The notes: generated by a model not told the origin, from the sequence alone. A stretch of 64,000 bases of DNA from Leclercia sp. AS011 (GCF_037152535.1 NZ_JBBCMA010000003.1:1-64000); one strand, 5' to 3'. Shown: positions 19,184-29,714, numbered from the stretch's first letter. Made by a program: numbers and translations.

Positions 19184-19681
19184 TTACTCCGCAATAAGGG
19201 GTTCGCCGCACTTCACGCAGCGGTAGGTGGCTTCGCCGCGCACCACCCGGTTATGGCGACGTACGGTGAGCTGGTGCTGCTGACACTGGCAGCGGTAGGG
19301 GAATGTATTGCGTCGTACTGAATCAAGCTCGAACTGGTGCGTTCGACGCGCCGGCACGCCCAGCACCGCTTCCATCATCCATTTCCACTCTTTGCCGTGG
19401 GGCGCTACGCGGCCAAAATGCTTCCACACCAGCAGGTGCGCCAGCTCATGCGGGATCACTTCGTCGATAAAAGCCTGCTGGTTTTCCAGCATCAATACCG
19501 GGTTAAGGCGGATCTCATACGCATCCAGCCAGGCGGTGCCTGCTGCGGTGCCGCGCTGCTGCCAGACCAGTTTGGGTTCAGGGTAGTTCCGGGCGAGCTT
19601 CAGATTGGCCTGCGCCAGGTTGTCACGCAGGCTGCGCATGGCGGCTTGCTGAAGCGCAATAGGGAGACGGGGTGTTTTCAT
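19184..19681 (-). CDS. sprT: SprT zinc metalloprotease-like protein
   Basis: A 165-residue SprT/Spartan-family protein. The zincin motif is H-E-L-A-H at 78-82 with another His about 10 residues on (W-K-H-F), and a C-terminal zinc ribbon is formed by C-Q-C...C-V-K-C-G. In eukaryotes Spartan digests DNA-protein crosslinks; the role of bacterial SprT is not established. Its length is identical to E. coli SprT. It lies downstream of galP on the same strand, separated by a strong hairpin. Confidence 0.94.
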   Translation of the reverse strand: MKTPRLPIALQQAAMRSLRDNLAQANLKLARNYPEPKLVWQQRGTAAGTAWLDAYEIRLNPVLMLENQQAFIDEVIPHELAHLLVWKHFGRVAPHGKEWKWMMEAVLGVPARRTHQFELDSVRRNTFPYRCQCQQHQLTVRRHNRVVRGEATYRCVKCGEPLIAE

Positions 19682-19719
19682 AACGGCAGAGCATAGAGCC
19701 TGTCGCGGGGCGGTGCAAG

Positions 19720-19747
19720 CGGCTTCCTCCCGGTCGGGAGGAAGCCG
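19720..19747 (-). terminator. Strong hairpin after galP
   Basis: The perfect 12-bp stem CGGCTTCCTCCC (19720-19731) and GGGAGGAAGCCG (19736-19747) with a GGTC loop follows the galP stop. The minus-strand side lacks a long T-run, so it may act as an mRNA-stabilising 3' end or a weak terminator. Confidence 0.6.
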
Positions 19748-19753
19748 AAAGGA

Positions 19754-21151
19754 TCAGTCGTGAGCGCCGATTTCGCGCAGCGGGCGACCTTTCATCAGGT
19801 TACGTTCAATATGCTCCAGCGACACGTGTTTGGTTTCAGGAACCAGCCACAGCGTCAGCACGATAAACAGCAGGTTCAGACCGCCGTACACCCAGAAGGT
19901 GTTGGCGTTGCCAAACGTATCGAGCATGGTCAGGAAGGTTGCGCCGACAATCATGTTGGCGATCCAGTTGGTGGCGGTGGAGCAGGTGATGCCGAAATCA
20001 CGCCCTTTCAGCGGCTGGATCTCGGAACACAGCACCCAGATCAGCGGACCGGCGCTCATCGCAAAACCCACGATAAACATCAGCAGCATCCCGACGGCCA
20101 CGTACTGCATAGTCGGGGATTCGATACCCACATGCAGCATCGTACCCAGCACGCCCATGCCTACAGCCATTACCAGGAAGCCCAGCGTCAGCGTCGGTTT
20201 ACGGCCCCAGCGATCCACCAGGCCGATGGCGATAAAGGTCGCCAGCACGTTGGTCAGACCAACAATTACCGTGCCCCACATCTGCTCGGTGGTGTTGCTG
20301 TACCCCGCCAGTTCAAAGATTTTTGGCGCGTAATACATGATGACGTTCATCCCGGTGAACTGCTGCATCACCTGCAGCAGCACGCCAAGGAACACCGCCC
20401 GGCGGAAGTTGCTGTTGTCTTTAAACAGCGCCCAGCCGCTCTGTTTGACCTTCAGGCTTTCGCGGATCTCGTCCAGCTCGCGTTTCGCTTCTTCACTGGT
20501 ATCGCGCAGGCGCAGCAGCACCCGCTCCGCATCGTTAAAGCGCCGTTTGGCCGCAAACCAGCGCGGGCTGTCAGGCAGGAAGAAGACGCCGATCAGCAGC
20601 AGGATCGCCGGGATAATAATAACCCCAAGCATCCAGCGCCATGCGCCGCTGTAGCTGAAGGCGGTATCGGAGAGGTAAGCACCGAGAATCCCGATGGTGA
20701 TCATCAGCTGATACATGGAGATCATGCTGCCGCGAATTTTCTCCGGGGCAATTTCAGACAGGTAAAGCGGTGCGGTATAGGAAGCAACACCTACTGCCAG
20801 GCCCAGCAGCACTCGGGAGACAATCAGCACTTCCACGTTAGGGGCTGCGGCGGAGAAGAGGGAACCGGCGACAAACAGAATGGCGCCAATCATCAGGCTC
20901 TTTTTACGCCCGAGCTTGAAGGAGAGCCAGCCGCTGCCGACCGCGCCGACCGCTGCACCGAACATCATCGAGCTGACCACCCACTCCTGGGTGTGGGAAC
21001 TGATCTGGAATTCATCCGTGATGAAGGGCAGGGCCCCGGCAATGACGCCGATATCCAGACCAAAAAGTAATCCTGCCAGTGCTGCGAGGAAGCAGACGAA
21101 GAAAGTCATCGTCTTATTGGACGTCCGCCCCTGTTTTTTATTGTCAGGCAT
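19754..21151 (-). CDS. galP: Galactose:H+ symporter GalP
   Basis: Imports galactose and glucose with protons across the inner membrane. It is a 465-residue MFS sugar porter with twelve helices. Family signatures are [10 protein letters not shown] in helix 1, G-R-K-K in the first loop, P-D-S-P-R-W mid-protein, V-D-R-W-G-R-K-P in loop 8-9 and V-P-E-T-K-H near the C-terminus. The start at 21151 (M-P-D-N-K-K-Q-G) has GGAGGGC and matches E. coli; two upstream in-frame ATGs are less likely. A GalR/GalS-type operator lies 125 bp upstream. Confidence 0.96.
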   Translation of the reverse strand: MPDNKKQGRTSNKTMTFFVCFLAALAGLLFGLDIGVIAGALPFITDEFQISSHTQEWVVSSMMFGAAVGAVGSGWLSFKLGRKKSLMIGAILFVAGSLFSAAAPNVEVLIVSRVLLGLAVGVASYTAPLYLSEIAPEKIRGSMISMYQLMITIGILGAYLSDTAFSYSGAWRWMLGVIIIPAILLLIGVFFLPDSPRWFAAKRRFNDAERVLLRLRDTSEEAKRELDEIRESLKVKQSGWALFKDNSNFRRAVFLGVLLQVMQQFTGMNVIMYYAPKIFELAGYSNTTEQMWGTVIVGLTNVLATFIAIGLVDRWGRKPTLTLGFLVMAVGMGVLGTMLHVGIESPTMQYVAVGMLLMFIVGFAMSAGPLIWVLCSEIQPLKGRDFGITCSTATNWIANMIVGATFLTMLDTFGNANTFWVYGGLNLLFIVLTLWLVPETKHVSLEHIERNLMKGRPLREIGAHD

Positions 21152-21275
21152 TTTGCCCTCCATTTGGCTTAGCTGTTTCATCAATGTAAAGATTTGATTA
21201 GGAAACAGTAAAAGTATGTCAGAGGGGCAGGCGTGACAAAGAGAGTAATCCGAAAGGGGGCTTATTTTATCGGGA

Positions 21276-21289
21276 TGTAAGCGATTTCA
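21276..21289. promoter_or_regulatory. GalR/GalS-type operator upstream of galP
   Basis: TGTAAGCGATTTCA fits the TG-N-AA-N-CG-N-TT-N-CA core at every fixed position. It lies 125 bp before galP. E. coli galP is repressed by GalR/GalS, so this is the expected operator. Confidence 0.65.
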
Positions 21290-21317
21290 TGAAGGGGGTT
21301 ATGCAGCAGAAAACAAA

Positions 21318-21340
21318 AAGGCCAGCACGAGGCTGGCCTT
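21318..21340 (-). terminator. Rho-independent terminator of metK
   Basis: AAGGCCAGC (21318-21326) pairs with GCTGGCCTT (21332-21340); TTTTTGTTT follows on the minus strand. Directly downstream of the metK stop. Confidence 0.85.
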
Positions 21341-21360
21341 CCAGAAACACTGTCAGTCGA

Positions 21361-22515
21361 TTATTTCAGACCGGCAGCTTCACGCAGCTGGGCGGCTTTG
21401 TCGGTTTTTTCCCATGGGAAATGTTCGCGACCAAAGTGACCGTAAGCAGCGGTTTCTTTGTAGATTGGGTGCAGCAGATCCAGCATCTGAATCAGGCCGT
21501 ATGGACGCAGGTCGAAGAACTCACGCACCAGCAGGGTCAGCTGCTCAGAGGACACTTTTTCGGTACCAAAGGTTTCAACCATGATGGAGGTTGGCTCAGC
21601 CACGCCGATGGCGTAGGAGACCTGAATCTCACAGCGGTCAGCCAGGCCAGCCGCAACGATGTTTTTGGCAACGTAACGTGCTGCATAGGCTGCGGAACGG
21701 TCAACTTTAGACGGATCTTTACCGGAGAAAGCACCGCCGCCGTGACGCGCCATGCCGCCGTAGGTATCAACGATGATCTTACGACCGGTCAGACCGCAGT
21801 CGCCCATTGGTCCACCGATAACAAAGCGGCCCGTTGGGTTGATGAAGTATTTGGTCGACGCATTCAGCCACTCGGTCGGCAGAACCGGCTTGATGATCTC
21901 TTCCATCACCGCTTCCTGCAGGGATTTCTGGTCGATGTCTTCAGCATGCTGAGTAGACAGAACCACCGCGTCGATACCGACAATTTTGCCGTCGTCGTAC
22001 TGGAAGGTGACCTGGCTTTTCGCATCCGGACGCAGCCACGGCAGGGTGCCATTTTTACGCACTTCAGCCTGACGCTGCACCAGACGGTGAGCATAGGTGA
22101 TTGGCGCTGGCATCAGCACGTCGGTTTCGTTGGTTGCGTAGCCAAACATCAGGCCCTGGTCGCCTGCGCCCTGTTCCAGCGGATCGGCACGGTCAACGCC
22201 CTGGTTGATGTCAGGAGACTGTTTGCCAATGGCGCTCAGTACTGCGCATGAGTTGGCATCAAAGCCCATATCAGAATGTACATAGCCGATCTCACGCACG
22301 GTGTTACGGGTGATCTCTTCGATATCAACCCATGCACTGGTGGTGATTTCACCGCCAACCATTACCATGCCGGTTTTGACATAGGTCTCGCAGGCAACGC
22401 GCGCTTTCGGATCCTGCTCGAGGATCGCATCCAGCACCGCATCGGAGATTTGGTCAGCAATTTTATCAGGATGTCCTTCTGATACAGACTCGGACGTAAA
22501 CAGGTGTTTTGCCAT
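21361..22515 (-). CDS. metK: S-adenosylmethionine synthetase
   Basis: Makes SAM from methionine and ATP, releasing phosphate and pyrophosphate; supplies methyl groups and, via decarboxylated SAM, the aminopropyl groups for spermidine. It has 384 residues, as in E. coli. Landmarks are the start [29 protein letters not shown] near 117 and [14 protein letters not shown] near 262. Met-box-like octamers lie 128-143 bp upstream, so MetJ repression is likely. It neighbours the polyamine genes speA-speB. Confidence 0.98.
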   Translation of the reverse strand: MAKHLFTSESVSEGHPDKIADQISDAVLDAILEQDPKARVACETYVKTGMVMVGGEITTSAWVDIEEITRNTVREIGYVHSDMGFDANSCAVLSAIGKQSPDINQGVDRADPLEQGAGDQGLMFGYATNETDVLMPAPITYAHRLVQRQAEVRKNGTLPWLRPDAKSQVTFQYDDGKIVGIDAVVLSTQHAEDIDQKSLQEAVMEEIIKPVLPTEWLNASTKYFINPTGRFVIGGPMGDCGLTGRKIIVDTYGGMARHGGGAFSGKDPSKVDRSAAYAARYVAKNIVAAGLADRCEIQVSYAIGVAEPTSIMVETFGTEKVSSEQLTLLVREFFDLRPYGLIQMLDLLHPIYKETAAYGHFGREHFPWEKTDKAAQLREAAGLK

Positions 22516-22935
22516 GTTTTAATTTACCTAAGGAGAATTTGTTTAGCTCAAACTGTCGTGTGGGATAGCCGTGGCAGGTTTTTCCACCAGGACTTGCAGA
22601 TGATGACACTGGCAGTCTGAGTGTTAATCAGTATGGATGGATTAACATCTGGACGGCTATTTTAGGTCACTTCTTCGCCCGATTTCCAGCTTTTTTTGTC
22701 TATGTGCCTGGAGCCCTGGAAACCCGACTGGAAATATTTGCTGACGGTCCCGGCAATGCGCGCATTTATGTTTTGCATTTTCCCTGTCTTGTCGGTATAA
22801 AACGCGGCGCGCGGCTCATACAAAAAAGCACACGACGTTTCTTCGTGTCGCCACTTCCAGCCGGGTAAAGCAGTGAACTTTTAGCTTTAACTTGTCGCGA
22901 GTTTTATCAGGCTTGCGTGGAGGTGATACGAGATA
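22516..22935. other. metK-speA intergenic region, metK side
   Basis: Holds the divergent control regions. Met-box-like octamers are at 22643-22658. The segment 22700-22930 is AT-rich in places but shows no ORF that I can support and no known RNA motif. Confidence 0.5.
22643..22658 (-). promoter_or_regulatory. Candidate tandem met boxes (MetJ)
   Basis: Read on the minus strand, AGCCGTCC-AGATGTTA are two adjacent octamers that match the met box AGACGTCT at 6 and 5 of 8 positions. MetJ binds such weak tandem copies cooperatively, and metK is an established target in E. coli. Confidence 0.5.
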
Positions 22936-23088
22936 ATGAACCGTCGTTTTCCGCTTAGTCAGTTCTGCCTTTCAGGCCAGAACATGCTCCCCGCCATTCG
23001 CATTTCTAATCTGCAAACCTGCCGATGTTATACCCATCTCGGCGCTTCTCAGGATTCCAGGGCCGGCATTACGCTTTGTGAAGTCTGA
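22936..23088 (+). CDS. Candidate 50-residue leader ORF upstream of yqgB-speA
   Basis: ATG at 22936 opens a 50-codon frame starting M-N-R-R-F-P-L-S-Q-F-C and ending L-C-E-V. The upstream GGAGGTGAT (22919-22927) is an almost ideal Shine-Dalgarno at proper spacing, much better than that of speA itself. The peptide has four cysteines and is arginine-rich; I do not recognise it. It ends nine bases before a terminator-like palindrome. It could be a leader peptide, a small protein or a chance frame with a good SD. Confidence 0.45.
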   Translation: MNRRFPLSQFCLSGQNMLPAIRISNLQTCRCYTHLGASQDSRAGITLCEV

Positions 23089-23097
23089 ACAAGGGCG

Positions 23098-23120
23098 CTC
23101 TTGTAATTACAAGAGTTTTC
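23098..23120 (+). terminator. Terminator-like palindrome in the speA leader
   Basis: CTCTTGTAATTACAAGAG (23098-23115) is a perfect 18-base palindrome followed by TTTTC. It sits between the candidate leader ORF and yqgB, where it could stop the leader transcript or act as an attenuator for speA. Confidence 0.6.
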
Positions 23121-23175
23121 TCGTGGTTTCGCCGGACCTTGTCATACAGAGTTCGGATACGTGTTTTACAATGAT

Positions 23176-23307
23176 ATGAATAAGAAACCGGTCGCACGCC
23201 CCGGCTTTCAGCATTCCATGCTGGAAATCCGGTCGGATAATGGGTTGTTATCGCAGATTGACGCTGCGATAGTAGTCAACTGTTTTACACTGAATAGTAA
23301 GAGTTGA
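23176..23307 (+). CDS. yqgB: Small acid-stress-related protein YqgB
   Basis: A 43-residue ORF directly upstream of speA. It shares with E. coli YqgB the start M-x-K-K-P-V-A, the Q-H-S segment and the conserved C-terminal part G-L-L-S-Q[13 protein letters not shown], so it is a true orthologue despite an unrelated middle. The family is listed as a small protein of unclear function near the acid/polyamine genes. Its TGA at 23305-23307 lies eight bases before the speA ATG, overlapping the speA ribosome binding site, so translational coupling to speA is likely. Confidence 0.85.
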   Translation: MNKKPVARPGFQHSMLEIRSDNGLLSQIDAAIVVNCFTLNSKS

Positions 23308-23315
23308 GGTTCGCT

Positions 23316-25292
23316 ATGTCTGACGACATGTCTTCGTTTTCGCCTTCGTCAGCAGGCGAACAGGGTGTACTACGTTCTATGCAGGAGGTTGCGATGAGCT
23401 CCCAGGAAGCCAGCAAGATGCTGCGCACTTACAATATTGCCTGGTGGGGCAATAACTACTACGACGTCAACGAACTGGGCCACATCAGCGTTTGCCCGGA
23501 TCCTGACGTACCGGAAGCGCGCGTCGATCTCGCTAAGCTGGTGAAAGCGCGTGAAGCGCAGGGGCAGCGTCTGCCTGCACTGTTCTGCTTCCCGCAGATC
23601 CTGCAGCACCGTCTGCGTTCCATTAACGCCGCCTTCAAACGTGCGCGTGAATCCTACGGTTACAACGGCGACTATTTCCTGGTCTATCCGATCAAGGTGA
23701 ACCAGCATCGTCGCGTTATCGAATCCTTAATTCACTCCGGCGAACCGCTGGGGCTGGAAGCCGGTTCCAAAGCAGAGCTGATGGCGGTACTGGCGCATGC
23801 CGGCATGACCCGCTCGGTGATCGTCTGTAACGGCTATAAAGACCGTGAATACATTCGTCTGGCGCTGATCGGCGAGAAGATGGGCCACAAGGTCTATCTG
23901 GTCATCGAGAAGATGTCCGAGATTAATATCGTGCTGGAAGAGGCCGAGCGTCTGAACGTGGTGCCGCGCCTTGGCGTGCGTGCGCGTCTGGCCTCGCAGG
24001 GCTCCGGTAAGTGGCAGTCCTCCGGCGGTGAAAAATCCAAATTCGGCCTCGCGGCGAACCAGGTTCTGCAGCTGGTGGAGATCATGCGCGAGCGTGGACG
24101 TCTGGACAGCATTCAGCTCCTGCACTTCCACCTCGGTTCGCAGATGGCCAACATCCGCGATATCGCCACTGGTGTGCGTGAGTCGGCCCGTTTCTACGTC
24201 GAGCTGCACAAGCTGGGCGTGAACATTCAGTGCTTCGACGTGGGCGGCGGTCTCGGCGTGGACTATGAAGGGACCCGCTCGAAGTCCGACTGCTCGGTCA
24301 ACTACGGGCTGAACGAGTACGCCAACAACATTATCTGGGCGATTGGCGATGCCTGTGAAGAGAACGGTCTACCGCACCCGACGGTGATCACCGAGTCCGG
24401 ACGTGCTGTTACCGCGCACCACACGGTGCTGGTGTCCAACATCATCGGCGTTGAGCGCAACGAATACACCGAAGCCACACCGCCGGAAGACGATGCACCG
24501 CGCGCGCTGCAAAGCATGTGGGAAACCTGGATTGAGATGCACGAGCCGGGTACGCGTCGTTCACTGCGTGAGTGGCTGCACGACAGCCAGATGGACCTGC
24601 ACGATATTCATACCGGCTATTCCTCCGGGACATACAGCCTGCAGGAGCGTGCCTGGGCCGAGCAGCTGTATCTGAACATGTGCCATGAAGTGCAGAAACA
24701 GCTCGACCCGAGCAACCGCGCGCACCGTCCGATTATCGACGAGCTGCAGGAGCGTATGGCGGACAAGATGTACGTCAACTTCTCCCTGTTCCAGTCGATG
24801 CCGGATGCATGGGGTATCGATCAGCTCTTCCCGGTCCTGCCGCTGGAAGGCTTGAACCAGGTGCCTGAGCGCCGTGCGGTGCTGCTGGATATCACCTGTG
24901 ATTCCGACGGCGCTATCGATCACTACATCGACGGTGACGGGATTGCCACTACCATGCCGATGCCGGAGTACGATCCGGAGAACCCGCCAATGCTGGGCTT
25001 CTTTATGGTCGGGGCCTATCAGGAGATCCTCGGCAACATGCACAACCTGTTCGGGGATACCGAAGCGGTTGACGTGTTTGTTTTCCCTGACGGCAACGTG
25101 GAAGTGGAGCTCTCTGATGAGGGTGACACCGTGGCGGATATGCTGCAGTACGTGCAGCTCGATCCGAACAAGCTGCTGACTCAGTTCCGCGATCAGGTGA
25201 AAAAGACCGATCTGGACGATACCCTGCAGAAGCAGTTCCTGGAAGAGTTCGAAGCCGGTCTGTACGGCTACACCTATCTGGAAGACGAGTAA
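23316..25292 (+). CDS. speA: Biosynthetic arginine decarboxylase
   Basis: Converts arginine to agmatine with PLP and Mg2+, the first step of the second putrescine route. It has 658 residues, as in E. coli. It is a fold-type III barrel enzyme: the PLP lysine lies in Y-P-I-K-V-N-Q near residue 127, with the substrate-side motif L-L-H-F-H-L-G-S-Q and the phosphate-binding G-G-G-L-G-V-D-Y further on. The start at 23316 (M-S-D-D-M-S) follows GAGG and matches the E. coli N-terminus. yqgB overlaps its leader. speB follows after a REP and a terminator, giving the pair that makes putrescine from arginine. Confidence 0.97.
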   Translation: MSDDMSSFSPSSAGEQGVLRSMQEVAMSSQEASKMLRTYNIAWWGNNYYDVNELGHISVCPDPDVPEARVDLAKLVKAREAQGQRLPALFCFPQILQHRLRSINAAFKRARESYGYNGDYFLVYPIKVNQHRRVIESLIHSGEPLGLEAGSKAELMAVLAHAGMTRSVIVCNGYKDREYIRLALIGEKMGHKVYLVIEKMSEINIVLEEAERLNVVPRLGVRARLASQGSGKWQSSGGEKSKFGLAANQVLQLVEIMRERGRLDSIQLLHFHLGSQMANIRDIATGVRESARFYVELHKLGVNIQCFDVGGGLGVDYEGTRSKSDCSVNYGLNEYANNIIWAIGDACEENGLPHPTVITESGRAVTAHHTVLVSNIIGVERNEYTEATPPEDDAPRALQSMWETWIEMHEPGTRRSLREWLHDSQMDLHDIHTGYSSGTYSLQERAWAEQLYLNMCHEVQKQLDPSNRAHRPIIDELQERMADKMYVNFSLFQSMPDAWGIDQLFPVLPLEGLNQVPERRAVLLDITCDSDGAIDHYIDGDGIATTMPMPEYDPENPPMLGFFMVGAYQEILGNMHNLFGDTEAVDVFVFPDGNVEVELSDEGDTVADMLQYVQLDPNKLLTQFRDQVKKTDLDDTLQKQFLEEFEAGLYGYTYLEDE

Positions 25293-25300
25293 ATGCCAAT

Positions 25301-25330
25301 GCCCGGTGGCGCTACGCTTACCGGGCCTGC
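25301..25330. repeat. REP element between speA and speB
   Basis: GCCCGGTGGCGCTACGCTTACCGGGCCTGC is a single REP-type palindrome of the kind repeated in several gaps of this window. It directly follows the speA stop. Confidence 0.8.
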
Positions 25331-25400
25331 GAGCTATACTCACTTGAACCCGTATGTAATAGCGGCGATAATCCGCCGCAACAGGCACTATTCGAATCAA

Positions 25401-25443
25401 TCCCTTCCTCGTCGGGTTTAACGACGCGGAGGGGATTTTTTTT
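25401..25443 (+). terminator. Strong terminator between speA and speB
   Basis: TCCCTTCCTCGTCG pairs with CGACGCGGAGGGGA around a GGTTTAA loop, followed by eight T residues. It should largely uncouple speB from speA transcription. Confidence 0.8.
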
Positions 25444-25484
25444 CATCTATTTTTAATGCACCGACGTTATAAAGAGGTCAGGAC

Positions 25485-26405
25485 ATGAGCACTTTAGGGC
25501 ATCAGTACGATAACTCTCTGGTATCTAACGCTTTTGGTTTTTTACGCCTTCCGATGAACTTCCAGCCGTACGACAGCGATGCGGACTGGGTGATCACCGG
25601 TGTGCCGTTCGACATGGCAACATCCGGTCGCGCGGGCGGTCGTCACGGCCCGGCAGCGATCCGTCAGGTTTCCACTAACCTGGCCTGGGAGCATAACCGC
25701 TTCCCTTGGAACTTCGACATGCGCGAGCGCCTGAACGTCGTTGACTGCGGCGACCTGGTGTACGCCTTCGGTGACGCGCGTGAGATGAGCGAAAAGCTGC
25801 AGGCCCACGCCGAGAAGCTGCTGGCTGCCGGTAAGCGCATGCTCTCCTTCGGTGGTGACCACTTCGTGACCCTGCCGCTGCTGCGCGCCCACGCGAAGCA
25901 CTTCGGTAAGATGGCGCTGGTGCATTTCGATGCCCATACTGACACCTACGCGAACGGCTGCGAATTCGACCACGGCACCATGTTCTTCACCGCGCCGAAC
26001 GAAGGTCTGATCGATCCGAACCACTCCGTGCAGATCGGGATTCGTACCGAGTTCGATAAAGACAACGGCTTTACCGTGCTGGACGCGGGTCAGGTTAACG
26101 ATCGCGGCGTGGATGATATCCTTGCTCAGGTGAAGCAGATTGTTGGCGATATGCCGGTTTACCTGACCTTCGACATCGACTGCCTGGATCCGGCCTTTGC
26201 GCCTGGCACCGGCACACCGGTGATCGGCGGCCTGACCTCCGATCGCGCCATTAAGCTGGTACGTGGTCTGAAAGATCTGAACATCGTCGGCATGGACGTG
26301 GTGGAAGTGGCACCGGCTTACGATCAGTCTGAGATCACTGCCCTGGCAGCGGCGACGCTGGCACTGGAGATGCTCTATATCCAGGCGGCGAAAAAAGGCG
26401 AGTAA
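25485..26405 (+). CDS. speB: Agmatinase
   Basis: Hydrolyses agmatine to putrescine and urea; the second step of the speA route. It has 306 residues and belongs to the binuclear-manganese ureohydrolases. Metal ligands are visible in G-G-D-H-F near 125, F-D-A-H-T-D-T near 148 and F-D-I-D-C-L-D-P-A near 230. The start has AAAGAGGT upstream. A terminator and a REP separate it from speA, so it has its own promoter region, and it ends in a terminator shared with the convergent loiP. Confidence 0.97.
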   Translation: MSTLGHQYDNSLVSNAFGFLRLPMNFQPYDSDADWVITGVPFDMATSGRAGGRHGPAAIRQVSTNLAWEHNRFPWNFDMRERLNVVDCGDLVYAFGDAREMSEKLQAHAEKLLAAGKRMLSFGGDHFVTLPLLRAHAKHFGKMALVHFDAHTDTYANGCEFDHGTMFFTAPNEGLIDPNHSVQIGIRTEFDKDNGFTVLDAGQVNDRGVDDILAQVKQIVGDMPVYLTFDIDCLDPAFAPGTGTPVIGGLTSDRAIKLVRGLKDLNIVGMDVVEVAPAYDQSEITALAAATLALEMLYIQAAKKGE

Positions 26406-26414
26406 TAAAGAGAG

Positions 26415-26443
26415 AGGCCGGGACTGCTTGCCCGGCCTTTTTA
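26415..26443 (+). terminator. Terminator after speB
   Basis: AGGCCGGG (26415-26422) pairs with CCCGGCCT (26431-26438), followed by TTTTTA. Lies between the convergent speB and loiP genes. Confidence 0.85.
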
Positions 26444-26449
26444 TTGACG

Positions 26450-27208
26450 TTACTTGATGCCGTCTGCGGACATGCGATCGCGAATATGCTGCGCACGCTC
26501 TGCAGAGGCAGGGTGGTCGTCAAACATTGAGCTTTGACGGCCTGCTTCCTGTTGAGCCAGTTTTTCGAAGCTGGTGGCTAAACCTGACGGATTGATGCCG
26601 CGTTTGCGCAACAGATCGTAAGAGTAGTCATCCGCCTCAGATTCCTGACGCTGGGAGAACTGGGAGTTGACCAGTTTTTCACCGAGATCGCCAAGCTGCG
26701 ACTGGGACAGGCTGCCGACAATGCCGCCAGCCGATGCCGCCGCCACGCGTACGGCGTTAGTGCCGAGCGCAACCTGCATACCTTTCTTCACGTGGCCGAG
26801 CGCAACGTGACCCATTTCATGTCCGATAACCGCTTCAACTTCGTTGTCGGTCATCATATCCATCAGCCCGCTGTAGACGCGGATACAGCCGTTGGCCATG
26901 GCGAAGGCGTTGACGTCTTTGGCCATGTAAACCTTGTAGTTCACCGGCTGGCCATTGATGTTGTCGCCAAGGGCAGAAGCAATCTTATCCAGACGCTGAG
27001 CGTAGGTGCTGCCTGCCGGGGCGATGGTGGCTTTACCGTCCATCTCCTTACAGGCCTCATCGCTTAATGTTTTAACCTGAGCATCGCTCAGGGAGTAGGC
27101 CTGAAACGCCTCTGCCCCGGAGCTCATCAGCCCGCCAGAGTCCATATTCTGACACCCGCTCAGCAGGAGCGTTGTTCCCAGAGCCAGCACTATCGCACGC
27201 ATTTTCAT
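26450..27208 (-). CDS. loiP: Outer-membrane metalloprotease LoiP (YggG)
   Basis: A 252-residue M48-family zinc protease anchored as a lipoprotein. The lipobox L-L-L-S-G-C gives Cys19. The zinc motif H-E-M-G-H lies near 140, with a third ligand Glu in Q-E-S-E-A-D-D near 203. In E. coli it is induced by low ionic strength and cuts exposed Phe-Phe bonds. The start M-K-M-R-A at 27208 is chosen because it opens the lipoprotein signal peptide; in-frame codons further upstream add a non-signal extension. It is convergent with speB and divergent from tktA. Confidence 0.94.
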   Translation of the reverse strand: MKMRAIVLALGTTLLLSGCQNMDSGGLMSSGAEAFQAYSLSDAQVKTLSDEACKEMDGKATIAPAGSTYAQRLDKIASALGDNINGQPVNYKVYMAKDVNAFAMANGCIRVYSGLMDMMTDNEVEAVIGHEMGHVALGHVKKGMQVALGTNAVRVAAASAGGIVGSLSQSQLGDLGEKLVNSQFSQRQESEADDYSYDLLRKRGINPSGLATSFEKLAQQEAGRQSSMFDDHPASAERAQHIRDRMSADGIK

Positions 27209-27488
27209 TTGGTTGCTTCCGCACTCGTTAAACACGATAAATTCTGAAAGTACATCACGGCAGCGAAGCCGGAGTATGGCTAAGTATAAAGAATATAAAC
27301 GGAGGCGGGCGAGAAGATTGCGCAACGTGCGAGCCTGTTCCAGAGATTTCTTAACAGGCAAAAGAATGGTCCATGTACATGCTTTGTCGCTTGGGTTACA
27401 TTGTTGGCACTTTTTTCTGGCGTAGCCCAAAACGCGCTGTCGTCAAGCCGAAACGGGTATGGCCTTCAACATCCGATCTGGAGTCAAA

Positions 27489-29480
27489 ATGTCCTCACGT
27501 AAAGAGCTTGCCAATGCTATTCGTGCGCTGAGCATGGATGCTGTACAAAAAGCGAAATCCGGTCACCCGGGTGCACCTATGGGTATGGCTGACATTGCCG
27601 AAGTGCTGTGGCGTGATTTCCTGAATCACAACCCGCAGAACCCGGCGTGGGCTGACCGCGACCGCTTCGTGCTGTCCAACGGCCACGGCTCCATGCTGAT
27701 CTACAGCCTGTTGCACCTCACTGGCTATGACCTGCCAATCGACGAGCTGAAAAACTTCCGTCAGTTGCACTCTAAAACCCCGGGTCACCCGGAAGTGGGT
27801 TACACCGCTGGCGTTGAAACCACTACCGGTCCGCTGGGTCAGGGTATTGCTAACGCCGTGGGCATGGCGATTGCTGAGAAGACGCTGGCGGCGCAGTTCA
27901 ACCGTCCGGGTCACGACATTGTTGACCACTTCACCTATGCGTTCCTCGGCGACGGCTGCATGATGGAAGGTATCTCTCACGAGGTATGCTCCCTGGCCGG
28001 TACCCTGAAGCTGGGCAAACTGGTTGCGTTCTATGACGACAACGGCATCTCCATCGACGGCCACGTTGAGGGCTGGTTCACCGACGATACCGCAGCACGT
28101 TTCGAAGCTTACGGCTGGCACGTGGTGCGTGGCGTTGACGGTCACGATGCTGAAGCGATTAAACGTGCGGTAGAAGAAGCACGCGCTGTCACCGACAAAC
28201 CGTCCCTGCTGATGTGCAAAACCATCATCGGCTTCGGTTCTCCGAACAAAGCCGGTACCCATGACTCCCACGGTGCACCACTGGGTGACGCAGAGATCGC
28301 GCTGACCCGCGAACAGCTGGGCTGGAAACACGCCGCGTTTGAGATCCCATCTGAGATCTACGCGCAGTGGGATGCCAAAGAAGCCGGTCAGGCGAAAGAA
28401 GCGGCCTGGAACGAGAAGTTCGCTGCCTACGCTAAAGCCTTCCCACAGGAAGCGGCTGAATACACCCGTCGTATGAAAGGTGACATGCCGTCTGACTTCG
28501 ACGCGAAAGCAAACGAGTTCATCGCTAAACTGCAGGCGAACCCGTCCAAAATCGCCAGCCGTAAAGCGTCCCAGAATGCCATTGAAGCCTTCGGTCCACT
28601 GCTGCCAGAATTCCTGGGCGGCTCCGCTGACCTGGCGCCTTCTAACCTGACTATCTGGTCTGGTTCTAAAGCGATCAACGAAGATGCTGCCGGTAACTAC
28701 ATCCATTACGGTGTCCGTGAATTCGGTATGACCGCGATCGCCAACGGTATCGCCCTGCACGGTGGTTTCCTGCCGTACACCTCCACCTTCCTGATGTTTG
28801 TGGAATATGCCCGTAACGCGGTGCGTATGGCTGCGCTGATGAAACAGCGTCAGGTGATGGTTTATACCCACGACTCCATCGGTCTGGGCGAAGATGGCCC
28901 GACTCACCAGCCGGTTGAGCAGGTCGCTTCCCTGCGTGTCACCCCGAACATGTCCACATGGCGTCCATGTGACCAGGTTGAATCCGCGGTAGCGTGGAAG
29001 TACGGCGTTGAGCGTCAGGACGGCCCGACCGCACTGATCCTCTCCCGTCAGAACCTGGCCCAGCAGGATCGTACCGAAGAACAGCTGGCGAACATCGCTC
29101 GCGGTGGCTACGTGCTGAAAGATTGCGACGGTCAGCCGCAGGTGATCTTCATCGCGACCGGTTCTGAAGTTGAACTGGCCGTTGCGGCCTGGGATCAGCT
29201 GGCAGGCGAAGGCGTGAAAGCCCGCGTGGTTTCCATGCCGTCTACCGATGCCTTCGACAAGCAGGACGCGGCTTACCGTGAATCCGTGCTGCCGAAAGCC
29301 GTTTCTTCCCGTGTGGCAATCGAAGCGGGTATCGCTGACTACTGGTTCAAATACGTGGGCCTGAACGGCGCTATCGTCGGCATGACCACCTTCGGTGAGT
29401 CTGCTCCGGCTGAGCAGCTGTTCGAAGAGTTCGGCTTCACCGTTGAGAACGTGGTCGCAAAAGCGAAAGAACTGCTGTAA
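27489..29480 (+). CDS. tktA: Transketolase 1
   Basis: Transfers two-carbon units between sugar phosphates in the pentose-phosphate pathway, using thiamine diphosphate. It has 663 residues, as in E. coli TktA. The ThDP-binding motif G-D-G-C-M-M-E-G lies near 154, followed by the N-D/N-G segment; G-H-G-S-M-L-I-Y and [15 protein letters not shown] are conserved active-site stretches. The ATG at 27489 matches the E. coli N-terminus (M-S-S-R-K-E-L); a frame extended ten codons upstream is spurious. Codon use is strongly biased, as in highly expressed genes. Confidence 0.98.
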   Translation: MSSRKELANAIRALSMDAVQKAKSGHPGAPMGMADIAEVLWRDFLNHNPQNPAWADRDRFVLSNGHGSMLIYSLLHLTGYDLPIDELKNFRQLHSKTPGHPEVGYTAGVETTTGPLGQGIANAVGMAIAEKTLAAQFNRPGHDIVDHFTYAFLGDGCMMEGISHEVCSLAGTLKLGKLVAFYDDNGISIDGHVEGWFTDDTAARFEAYGWHVVRGVDGHDAEAIKRAVEEARAVTDKPSLLMCKTIIGFGSPNKAGTHDSHGAPLGDAEIALTREQLGWKHAAFEIPSEIYAQWDAKEAGQAKEAAWNEKFAAYAKAFPQEAAEYTRRMKGDMPSDFDAKANEFIAKLQANPSKIASRKASQNAIEAFGPLLPEFLGGSADLAPSNLTIWSGSKAINEDAAGNYIHYGVREFGMTAIANGIALHGGFLPYTSTFLMFVEYARNAVRMAALMKQRQVMVYTHDSIGLGEDGPTHQPVEQVASLRVTPNMSTWRPCDQVESAVAWKYGVERQDGPTALILSRQNLAQQDRTEEQLANIARGGYVLKDCDGQPQVIFIATGSEVELAVAAWDQLAGEGVKARVVSMPSTDAFDKQDAAYRESVLPKAVSSRVAIEAGIADYWFKYVGLNGAIVGMTTFGESAPAEQLFEEFGFTVENVVAKAKELL

Positions 29481-29490
29481 TTGCTGTTTT

Positions 29491-29572
29491 GCCCGGTGGC
29501 GCTACGCTTACCGGGCCTACAAATGGCACGAAAGTAGGCCGGGTAAGCGCTAGCGCGCCACCCGGCTTTTTT
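29491..29572. repeat. BIME (REP pair) after tktA
   Basis: Two inverted REP units: GCCCGGTGGCGCTACGCTTACCGGGC followed by GTAGGCCGGGTAAGCG...CACCCGGC and a T-run. The second half probably also terminates tktA transcription. Confidence 0.85.
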
Positions 29573-29625
29573 GTATCTACTATTCCTTCTTCATGTAACT
29601 TCCCTGTAAATTATTCCAGCAGAAA

Positions 29626-29641
29626 TGTGACGCAAGTCATA
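29626..29641. promoter_or_regulatory. CRP-like site upstream of epd
   Basis: TGTGACGCAAGTCATA matches TGTGA-N6-TCACA with one substitution. epd-pgk-fbaA transcription is CRP-activated in E. coli. Confidence 0.55.
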
Positions 29642-29698
29642 TAGCTGGCTTATTGGTCTGGACAGACATTCCCTTTATTCCACGTTTCGCTTATTCTG

Positions 29699-29714
29699 GC
29701 TGAAGCGTTTCAGT
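29699..29714. promoter_or_regulatory. Cra (FruR)-like operator upstream of epd
   Basis: GCTGAAGCGTTTCAGT contains the Cra-type TGAA-N-CG-TTTCA palindrome. Cra represses epd-pgk in E. coli during growth on gluconeogenic substrates. Confidence 0.6.

Noticed and set aside
21289-22251. Plus-strand ORF of 320 codons opposite metK
   Set aside because: Antisense to a conserved gene; it includes the metK terminator hairpin.
27495-28907. Long minus-strand ORF (470 codons) opposite tktA
   Set aside because: It is the reverse frame of a highly codon-biased gene; the peptide has no recognisable domain and no ribosome binding site, and tktA is certain.
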